Translations under genes and position numbers: made by a program
Origin: Legionella genomosp. 1
Lineage (GTDB): Bacteria; Pseudomonadota; Gammaproteobacteria; Legionellales; Legionellaceae
Direction of reading: 5' to 3'
Assembly (NCBI GenBank): GCA_945901965.1
Contig: CAMDMN010000030.1
Span: forward strand, 1 to 13,733
DNA: 13,733 bases
Notes under the pieces: model-generated
Told to the model about the DNA's origin: nothing
The model's input: only the letters and a program-made list of their open reading frames with translations
Databases searched by the model: none
Shown: positions 8,065 to 13,733 of the stretch, piece by piece
How positions within the stretch are numbered: the first letter of the stretch is position 1
Layout of the letters: every line of letters starts with the position of its first letter

Positions 8065-8115
8065 GAGATCCCTCGTTTCACTCGGGATGACGTCCATACT
8101 CGGGATGACGTCCTA
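8065..8115. repeat. Half copy of the first palindrome plus an 18-bp tandem duplication ending in the thyA stop
   Basis: Bases 8065-8092 repeat the right arm of the 7883-7966 element in the same orientation with two differences (CGTTTCACTC for CGTTGCTCTC). Its distal part, ACTCGGGATGACGTCC, occurs at 8080-8095 and again at 8098-8113, an 18-bp tandem period. The second copy ends on the first base of the thyA stop triplet (8113-8115, read on the minus strand), so the repeat abuts the gene without changing its product. Confidence 0.9.
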
Positions 8116-8907
8116 AATAGCAATCGGTGCTTTAATTGATGCGTGAGATTGATAATTAATAAATTCAAAATCATCAAAACTATAATCAAATAATGATGCA
8201 GGTTTTTGCTTTATTAGCAGTTTAGGCGGTGGCAATGGTTCCCGCTCTAATTGAGTTTTTGCTTGTTCTAAATGGTTTTGATATAAATGGCAATCGCCCC
8301 CCGTCCAAATAAATTCACCTACTTCAAGATTACATTGCGCGGCCACCATATGTGTAAGCAGTGCGTAAGAGGCAATATTAAAAGGAACTCCTAAGAAAAC
8401 ATCGGCTGAGCGTTGGTATAATTGGCAAGATAGGCGATTTGAAGCTACATAAAATTGAAATAAAGCATGGCATGGTGCTAATGCCATTTTATCAAGCTCA
8501 CCTACATTCCACGCTGAGACTATTAATCTTCGCGAGTCAGGGTTTTCTTTAATGTGTTGAATTATTTCGGATAATTGATCAATATAACGCCCATCAGCGG
8601 TAGGCCAGCTGCGCCATTGTTTGCCATAAACGGGACCAAGGTTGCCATTCTCATCAGCCCATTCATCCCAAATACTAACGCCATTATTATTTAAATAGGC
8701 AATATTGGTATCGCCATTTAGAAACCATAATAATTCGTGCACAATCGATTTCATATGTAATTTTTTGGTAGTAACTAAAGGAAATCCATCGGCTAGATTA
8801 AAGCGCATTTGATAGCCAAAAACAGATAGCGTTCCGGTGCCGGTGCGATCAGATTTAGTTTCGCCATTTTGCAAAATATGTTGCAGAAGTTTAAGGTATG
8901 TTTTCAT
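8113..8907 (-). CDS. thyA: Thymidylate synthase
   Basis: ThyA makes dTMP from dUMP with 5,10-methylenetetrahydrofolate as methyl donor and reductant. The 264-aa length equals the E. coli enzyme. The catalytic Cys146 lies in LAPCHALFQFYV. Other conserved blocks are DRTGTGTLSVFGYQMRF near the N-terminus, DEWADENGNLGPVYGKQW, RRLIVSAWNVGELDKM, QLYQRSADVFLGVPFN and the C-terminal IKAPIAI that closes over the folate. It is the last gene of the rppH-ptsP-lgt-thyA unit. Its ATG overlaps the 3' end of lgt by 17 bp, which suggests coupled translation. The stop abuts the repeat cluster downstream, and the gene converges on the 1073-aa gene. Nothing in the reading frame looks damaged. Confidence 0.98.
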   Translation of the reverse strand: MKTYLKLLQHILQNGETKSDRTGTGTLSVFGYQMRFNLADGFPLVTTKKLHMKSIVHELLWFLNGDTNIAYLNNNGVSIWDEWADENGNLGPVYGKQWRSWPTADGRYIDQLSEIIQHIKENPDSRRLIVSAWNVGELDKMALAPCHALFQFYVASNRLSCQLYQRSADVFLGVPFNIASYALLTHMVAAQCNLEVGEFIWTGGDCHLYQNHLEQAKTQLEREPLPPPKLLIKQKPASLFDYSFDDFEFINYQSHASIKAPIAI

Positions 8908-9676
8908 TTCTTTTAGTCCACCATAATATTAAGCCCACAATGAGCATCGGAATGGAAAGTAATTGTCCCATAGTTAACCAATTAAACGCAATAAAGCCAA
9001 TTTGTAAATCAGGTTCACGAAAGCACTCAACTATTATACGACAAATAGCATAGCCTATTAAAAATACCGCAGTAACAGAACCTCTAGGCCGTGGTTTATT
9101 CGCATACCACCATACAAGGATAAATAAACCAATACCTTCAAGGCCAAGCTCATATAATTGTGATGGATGCCGCGGATTCATATCAGCCGTAGGGAAAATC
9201 ATCCCCCAAGGCATGTCAGTTACTCTTCCCCAAAGTTCTCCATTTATAAAATTGCCAGCACGGCCTGCGAGAAGACCAAGAGGAACTAAGGGAATGCAAA
9301 AATCTGCTACTTGCCAAAATGGTCGTTTGAATTTTTTAGCGAAAAAAATAAGTGCAATAAATACGCCTAAAAGCCCGCCATGAAAAGACATTCCTCCTTC
9401 CCATATTTTGAATATATTAATCGGGTTATTTAACAATTGTTCAAAGTTATAAAAAAACATATAACCTAAGCGGCCGCCAATAATAGTTCCAAGAGCTATA
9501 AAGAAGATTAAATCACTTATTTCTTCTTTGCTCCAATTTAAACGGTAACGCTTAACGCGAAAATTTGCTAAAACCCAGGCGGATGCAAAACCAAATAAAT
9601 ACATTAAACCATACCAGTGCACCTTGAGCGGTCCTAAAGAAAATGCAATAGGATCTATTTGTGGAAATGTTAACAT
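8891..9676 (-). CDS. lgt: Prolipoprotein diacylglyceryl transferase
   Basis: Lgt is the inner-membrane enzyme that moves diacylglycerol from phosphatidylglycerol onto the lipobox cysteine of prolipoproteins, the first step of lipoprotein maturation. The 261-aa protein has multiple hydrophobic segments. It carries the conserved FHGGLLG (His99), the Lgt signature LAGRAGNFINGELWG (about 136-150), HPSQLYE (170-176) and RIIVECFREPD near the C-terminus. The N-terminus (IDPIAFSLGPLKVHWYGLMY) is typical, supporting this ATG. It is slightly shorter than the E. coli enzyme (about 290 aa), mainly in loops and tail. It begins 7 nt after the ptsP stop and overlaps thyA by 17 bp. Confidence 0.97.
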   Translation of the reverse strand: MLTFPQIDPIAFSLGPLKVHWYGLMYLFGFASAWVLANFRVKRYRLNWSKEEISDLIFFIALGTIIGGRLGYMFFYNFEQLLNNPINIFKIWEGGMSFHGGLLGVFIALIFFAKKFKRPFWQVADFCIPLVPLGLLAGRAGNFINGELWGRVTDMPWGMIFPTADMNPRHPSQLYELGLEGIGLFILVWWYANKPRPRGSVTAVFLIGYAICRIIVECFREPDLQIGFIAFNWLTMGQLLSIPMLIVGLILWWTKRNENIP

Positions 9677-9683
9677 AATTGCC

Positions 9684-11972
9684 TCATGATTTTCCTGATC
9701 TTATTAAACTTCCCAAACCTTCATCCTCAAGTGCCTTTTGTAAATACATGCGTATTTGTGCAGGATGTTCAAGCTCAAGTACATGACTTAAAATTTTACG
9801 GGCAGTTGCTATAGAAGTACTGCGTATTATCCATTTTACCCGCGGTAAACTAGATGAGCTCATACTAAGTGTATCAAACCCCATGGCAAGTAATAAAATT
9901 ACGGCAAGTGGATCGCTTGCCATTTCCCCGCAAATACTTACCTCAACCCCCGCAGAATGACCGCCTTCAACAATTTTAAGCAAAGTACGAAGCATGGCAG
10001 GATGTAGAGAGTCATAAAGACCTGCTACCCGCGCATTATTTCTATCAACCGCTAATAGATATTGAGTTAAATCATTAGAGCCTACAGATAGGAAATCAAC
10101 ACGCTTGGCTAATTCTCGCGCCATGTAGGCTGCTGCCGGGACTTCAATCATTACGCCTAATTTTGGCTTTATAATTTTACATCCTTCTTCTATCAATTCT
10201 TTATAGGCCTTGTCAATTAAATATGCAGCTTCATCAACTTCACTTAAAGATGTAATCATCGGCAGCATGATGCGAAGATTATTTAAGTCTTCATTAGCGC
10301 GCATCATGGCACGAACTTGTAATAAGAATACGTCTGGATGATCAAGCGTTACTCTAATACCACGCCAGCCAAGGTATGGATTATCTTCTTTAACTGGAAA
10401 ATATGGTAAAACCTTATCACCACCAATGTCTAAGGTGCGCATCGTTACTAAATGCGGTGAAAACGCCTTAAGAATTTGGCGATAAATTATGTATTGCTCA
10501 TCTTCAGATGGGAAGCGATCGCGACTCATGAACGGAATTTCAGAGCGATAAAGCCCAACGCCCTCAGCGCCAACGCTCATCGATAAACCAGCATCCATAG
10601 CAAGGCCTGTATTAACTTGTAAAGATACAATGTAGTTATCGGTAGTTTCTGCAGGTTTGTCGCGTAAGCTTTCTAGGCTATGATTAAGTTTATCCTCTTC
10701 TTGCATTAAGAGTTTATATTCAGAAATCAATGCTTTAGGCGGAGAAATAAAGACATGCCCGTAATATCCGTCAACTACTACGGCTCGGCGTGATAATTGC
10801 TCTATTTTAAGCCCGCGAACGCCCATAACCGCAGGAACGCCCAAGGCACGCGCTAAAATGGCCACATGTGAGTTAGAGGCGCCCTTTGCCGATACAACAC
10901 CCGCCAATTGCCCTTCTGGTACTTCAGCTAATGCGGCTGCTGAAATTTCTTCACCTATAAGTATAGTTCGGCGAGGGTAGACAATATTATCTTCCTGAGC
11001 TGATTGTAATTCGGCAAGAACCCTTCTGCCTATATCACGGATATCAGATGCACGCTCACGCAGATAATCGTCTTTCATATTTTCAAATTGTAATACATGT
11101 TTTTTTATCACTTCAGCTAAAGCAGCCTCAGCAGATAGCTTTTCATTACGAATTTCATTTACAACTTCAGCACCTAAATTATCCTTATCAAGTATACGTA
11201 AATATACATCAAATAAGGCAAGCTCATCTTCATCGACGCTTGATTTCATCCTTTTGCCTAAGCGATGCATATTGTCGCGTGCGGCAGTTAGCGCTTCATA
11301 AAAAATGACGATTTCGTTATCGATATCATCAACAGTAGTTCGTGGGACCGCATCAATATCCGCTGGTGGGTAAATTACTACAGCAGTACCAATGGCTATC
11401 CCTGGTACGCAACCTATTCCTGTTAAAGAAATTTGTATAAGATCGTTTAAGATATTTGAAGATTTTGGGTTAGTTAATAAAGCTAATTCGCCAGTTGCCT
11501 CTCCATGAGCAATAATGCCGCCTAATTGTGCCGCAAGCGTAATTAAAAAAGCCTCCTCTGCATCATCAAAGCAGCGTTCATCTTTTTGCTGTACCGTCAA
11601 AACGCCATATAATTTACGATGTTGGATAATCGGAACGCCAAGGAAGGCATTAAGATGTTCTTCTCCTACTAATTCATTTTGGTGAAAGTCAGGGTGCGTT
11701 GGCGCATTAAGGATATTAATTGGCTCTTCTCGTCGTCCAACAAGTCCTATTAACCCACAACCAAGCGGTACTCGCACCCTTGATTCTGCTTGTTTATTTA
11801 ACCCATCGGTAGCTATTAAAACATATTCAGTAGATTTATTATCAATCAAATAAACAGAAACAGCATCTGCCGCGACCGCCTCACGGACTCGCAAGACTAA
11901 TATTGCCAAAGCATCAGCGAGATGCTTAGCAGTAGTAACATCTTGGACAATACGTTTTAATATTTTTAACAT
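9684..11972 (-). CDS. ptsP: PEP-protein phosphotransferase of the nitrogen PTS (enzyme I-Ntr)
   Basis: PtsP takes phosphate from phosphoenolpyruvate and passes it to NPr and then to EIIA-Ntr, a regulatory rather than sugar-transporting relay. The 762-aa product has an N-terminal GAF domain (about 1-165), then the enzyme I domains. The phospho-acceptor His369 lies in SNSHVAILARALGVPAVMG. The PEP-binding barrel shows GVGLYRSEIPFM, TLDIGGDK and VDFLSVGSNDLTQY, and the active-site Cys681 lies in ICGEMASDP. The GAF domain separates it from sugar-PTS enzyme I (ptsI, about 575 aa). It sits 9 nt after rppH and 7 nt before lgt, the E. coli order. No NPr or EIIA-Ntr gene is in the window, so its partners must be elsewhere. 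Confidence 0.97.
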   Translation of the reverse strand: MLKILKRIVQDVTTAKHLADALAILVLRVREAVAADAVSVYLIDNKSTEYVLIATDGLNKQAESRVRVPLGCGLIGLVGRREEPINILNAPTHPDFHQNELVGEEHLNAFLGVPIIQHRKLYGVLTVQQKDERCFDDAEEAFLITLAAQLGGIIAHGEATGELALLTNPKSSNILNDLIQISLTGIGCVPGIAIGTAVVIYPPADIDAVPRTTVDDIDNEIVIFYEALTAARDNMHRLGKRMKSSVDEDELALFDVYLRILDKDNLGAEVVNEIRNEKLSAEAALAEVIKKHVLQFENMKDDYLRERASDIRDIGRRVLAELQSAQEDNIVYPRRTILIGEEISAAALAEVPEGQLAGVVSAKGASNSHVAILARALGVPAVMGVRGLKIEQLSRRAVVVDGYYGHVFISPPKALISEYKLLMQEEDKLNHSLESLRDKPAETTDNYIVSLQVNTGLAMDAGLSMSVGAEGVGLYRSEIPFMSRDRFPSEDEQYIIYRQILKAFSPHLVTMRTLDIGGDKVLPYFPVKEDNPYLGWRGIRVTLDHPDVFLLQVRAMMRANEDLNNLRIMLPMITSLSEVDEAAYLIDKAYKELIEEGCKIIKPKLGVMIEVPAAAYMARELAKRVDFLSVGSNDLTQYLLAVDRNNARVAGLYDSLHPAMLRTLLKIVEGGHSAGVEVSICGEMASDPLAVILLLAMGFDTLSMSSSSLPRVKWIIRSTSIATARKILSHVLELEHPAQIRMYLQKALEDEGLGSLIRSGKS

Positions 11973-11981
11973 TATGACGTA

Positions 11982-12512
11982 CTAATTTTTGCGACCATTA
12001 TGACCTCTTTTGCGCATAGTTCTAAACGGCGCCCGCCGTTTTTTTATTAAATATTCAAGTTCTTTTAAAGCTTGAACATAAACTTGTTTTTTAAAAAAAA
12101 TAACGTGCTCTTGTGGTTCGTTGTATTCAATCCAACGCCAACTATCAAATTCAGGAAAGTCGCTTAAATCAAGGCGAACTTTTTGTTCACTGGAGATTAG
12201 TTTTAATAAATACCATTTTTGTTTCTGGCCAATGACTAATGGCTCTGTTCCATGCCGCAAAAATTGTTTGGGCAGACGATATTTAAGCCATCTTTTAGTG
12301 ACTCCTAATACTTCAACATCTTTAGGCTCTAAACCAATTTCTTCATGTAGCTCACGAAACATGGCTTCAAGTGCTGTTTCACCAGTTGCGAGTCCGCCTT
12401 GAGGAAATTGCCAGGCATCATGACCATGGCGTCTTCCCCAAAATACGCGTCCAGATTCATTGACTAAAATGATCCCAACATTAAGCCTATAACCGGCTTT
12501 ATCAATTATCAT
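11982..12512 (-). CDS. rppH: RNA pyrophosphohydrolase (Nudix), first gene of the operon
   Basis: RppH removes pyrophosphate from 5'-triphosphorylated mRNA ends and so licenses RNase E-dependent decay. The 176-aa protein carries a complete Nudix box at residues 39-61, matching Gx5Ex7REUXEEXGU with the catalytic RELHEEIGL. Also present are the family N-terminus GYRLNVGIIL, the WQFPQGG lead-in, and a basic C-terminal tail (KKRRAPFRTMRKRG) expected for RNA contact. Length is the same as E. coli RppH. No strong Shine-Dalgarno is visible before the ATG. It is divergent from tatC across a 163-bp spacer that must hold the promoters of both, although no convincing -35/-10 pair was found for either. 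Confidence 0.97.
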   Translation of the reverse strand: MIIDKAGYRLNVGIILVNESGRVFWGRRHGHDAWQFPQGGLATGETALEAMFRELHEEIGLEPKDVEVLGVTKRWLKYRLPKQFLRHGTEPLVIGQKQKWYLLKLISSEQKVRLDLSDFPEFDSWRWIEYNEPQEHVIFFKKQVYVQALKELEYLIKKRRAPFRTMRKRGHNGRKN

Positions 12513-12606
12513 GTTAATTTTGCTTATAAAAGCTCTCTAATACCTTGATTTTTCCACAAAAGATAAGAGTTTTGCAAACAAAACCGTAATAAAAGACTAA
12601 TTTGTT

Positions 12607-12629
12607 TTAAGCTTGTCTAGTAAGCTTAA
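12607..12629. promoter_or_regulatory. Inverted repeat in the rppH-tatC divergent spacer, possible operator
   Basis: TTAAGCTT (12607-12614) and its exact reverse complement AAGCTTAA (12622-12629) flank 7 nt (GTCTAGT). The two 8-bp half-sites lie midway between divergent starts, a plausible place for a dimeric regulator, but AT-rich palindromes also arise by chance. No regulator gene is adjacent. Confidence 0.35.
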
Positions 12630-12675
12630 CTATCACATGCTAATTTACATCTTTAATTTTTAAAAAAAGACAGAT

Positions 12676-13392
12676 ATGTTAAGTCATTTGCTTGAACTTC
12701 GACGTCGTATATTGCTTATTATTGTGGTTTTTTTAAGCTTATTTTTTTTGTTTTTTTTCTTAAGCTCACAATTATTTCGTCAAGTTGTGGCTCCTGTTTT
12801 AAAAATTTTGCCAAACGCCGCGCCTTTAATCGCGACAAATCTTACTTCCCCATTATTTACGCCAATTAAATTAGCTATTGATGCCGCTATGTTATGTACA
12901 GCACCATTTGCATTACTGCAAATTTGGTATTTTGTAGCGCCAGGTCTTTATCAAAGGGAGCAAGGAAATTTACGTTTGGCTATAGTTGGTAGTCTCCTAC
13001 TTTTTTCTGCTGGAGTATTATTTTGTTATTTTGTAGTTTTACCGTTTATGGTGCAGTTTTTTGTTAGTGCTGTACCCTCTGGCGTGCAGTTAATGCCTGA
13101 TATAGTTTATGTGGTTGATTTTATTACGAGGATGTTATTGTTATTTGGCCTTTCCTTTCAAGTACCTTTACTTTGTTTTCTCTTGGTACAATTAAATCTT
13201 ACAAGCATTGCAACTTTAAAGAGTCTAAGACCTTATGTAATAGTCGCGGCCTTTATTATAGGGATGTTATTAACCCCACCAGATGTACTATCGCAAATTA
13301 TGTTAGCAGTACCTTTATGTCTTTTATATGAGTTAGGTATAGTTTTAGCTATTTTCGCGGCGAAAAATAAACTTATTGCAAAAGCCAACTGA
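12676..13392 (+). CDS. tatC: Sec-independent (Tat) translocase subunit TatC
   Basis: TatC is the inner-membrane receptor for twin-arginine signal peptides and the core of the Tat translocase that exports folded proteins. The 238-aa protein shows the N-terminal signature SHLLELRRR (3-11), six hydrophobic segments, FVAPGLYQREQ with Glu95 of the signal-peptide site, and RPYVIVAAFIIGMLLTPPD near the C-terminus. The start is firm: an in-frame TAA at 12661 lies 12 nt before the ATG triplet, so the N-terminus is simply about 10 residues shorter than in E. coli. The conserved intramembrane Glu (E. coli Glu170, in GVSFEVP) is Gln162 here (GLSFQVP). No tatA or tatB is adjacent, so they must lie elsewhere if the system is complete. 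Confidence 0.95.
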   Translation: MLSHLLELRRRILLIIVVFLSLFFLFFFLSSQLFRQVVAPVLKILPNAAPLIATNLTSPLFTPIKLAIDAAMLCTAPFALLQIWYFVAPGLYQREQGNLRLAIVGSLLLFSAGVLFCYFVVLPFMVQFFVSAVPSGVQLMPDIVYVVDFITRMLLLFGLSFQVPLLCFLLVQLNLTSIATLKSLRPYVIVAAFIIGMLLTPPDVLSQIMLAVPLCLLYELGIVLAIFAAKNKLIAKAN

Positions 13393-13421
13393 TATCTTTT
13401 CATAATTAGATTGATAAGTGC

Positions 13422-13450
13422 TTTATACAAAGACTTCTTGCTGGTATAAG
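13422..13450 (+). promoter_or_regulatory. Candidate extended -10 promoter for the last gene
   Basis: TGG-TATAAG (13442-13450) resembles an extended -10 element, with a weak -35 TTTATA (13422-13427) exactly 17 bp upstream. Transcription would start near 13457, about 26 nt before the TTG start codon. Moderate consensus only. Confidence 0.4.
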
Positions 13451-13482
13451 GAACACTTTCTTTTAGAGTTTTGGAGTAAAGA

Positions 13483-13733
13483 TTGAAAGTATATTGGGAG
13501 CATAGTTTATCTTATGGCAAGTATAATAAAACTGGGTCGATAAGATTAGAAGAAGCAAAATGGCGGTATTTAGGTTCTGGTGCTTATAATATCGTTTCTA
13601 TTTCTTTCGATAAGATAAGGGTTGGAAATTATATTGGGCAGATGGTGTTTAAAAAACATAACTATGAAGAACATTTTTTAAGTGAATATAATCGGGCTGT
13701 CAGAAAATGGAATACATTAAATCCCACTTATCC
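13483..13733 (+). CDS. 5' part of an unrecognised gene with a kinase-like glycine loop, cut by the right edge
   Basis: An open frame runs from TTG 13483 to the window end (83 codons visible). TTG is the only reasonable start: an in-frame TAA lies at 13477-13479, a GGAG Shine-Dalgarno (13473-13476) is 6 nt upstream, and no ATG follows for over 50 codons. Residues 27-38, WRYLGSGAYNIV, resemble the glycine-rich nucleotide loop of protein-kinase-like folds, and MVFKK (54-58, Lys57) sits where the beta-3 ATP-binding lysine would be. Inositol-phosphate kinases also show a W-Y-GxG-N-V pattern here. The catalytic loop and metal-binding motif lie outside the window, so the kinase call is provisional. 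In this context an effector kinase is possible. Confidence 0.6.
   Translation, partial: MKVYWEHSLSYGKYNKTGSIRLEEAKWRYLGSGAYNIVSISFDKIRVGNYIGQMVFKKHNYEEHFLSEYNRAVRKWNTLNPTY

Noticed and set aside
7883..8113. CRISPR array or attachment site
   Set aside because: The repeats are inverted or nested, not evenly spaced direct repeats with unique spacers, and no cas, integrase or tRNA gene is nearby.

Overview
The window is AT-rich, chromosomal, and looks like a gammaproteobacterium of the Legionellales type (Legionella, Coxiella, Rickettsiella or Berkiella-like). Three things suggest this. Gammaproteobacterial housekeeping genes are present, including an rppH-ptsP-lgt-thyA block in the same order as E. 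coli. Large orphan helical proteins of the kind common among host-directed effectors lie between them. Short dispersed palindromic repeats fill the gaps. The taxon is an inference from gene content, not a proven assignment.

Layout. 1-2042 (+): most of priA, the replication-restart helicase, cut by the left edge. 2043-2296: a consensus sigma70-type promoter followed by a perfect (TATC)15 tetranucleotide tract in the predicted 5' UTR of the next gene. 2297-3523 (+): an unrecognised helical protein of 408 aa. 3499-3620: a GC-richer patch spanning the end of that gene. 3698-4597 (+): a divergent PRPP-synthetase-family enzyme. 4648-7869 (+): a 1073-aa orphan protein with an exact IQ (calmodulin-binding type) motif near the N-terminus, a central region that reads like a divergent fold-type-I PLP-dependent enzyme (candidate Schiff-base Lys500), and one membrane segment near the C-terminus. 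7870-8115: an intergenic stretch made almost wholly of inverted and tandem repeats, reaching into the thyA stop codon. 8113-12512 (-): tightly packed thyA, lgt, ptsP and rppH, transcribed in the order rppH to thyA. 12676-13392 (+): tatC without tatA or tatB beside it. 13483-13733 (+): the start of a TTG-initiated gene with a kinase-like glycine loop, cut by the right edge.

Function. The minus-strand operon combines mRNA 5'-end processing (RppH), the nitrogen PTS enzyme I (PtsP), lipoprotein maturation (Lgt) and dTMP synthesis (ThyA). The accessory material is the 408-aa protein, the 1073-aa protein, probably the kinase-like gene, and the repeats. The best candidates for something undescribed are the 1073-aa protein, which combines an IQ motif with a PLP-enzyme-like core, and the 408-aa gene, whose expression may be tuned by the tetranucleotide tract.
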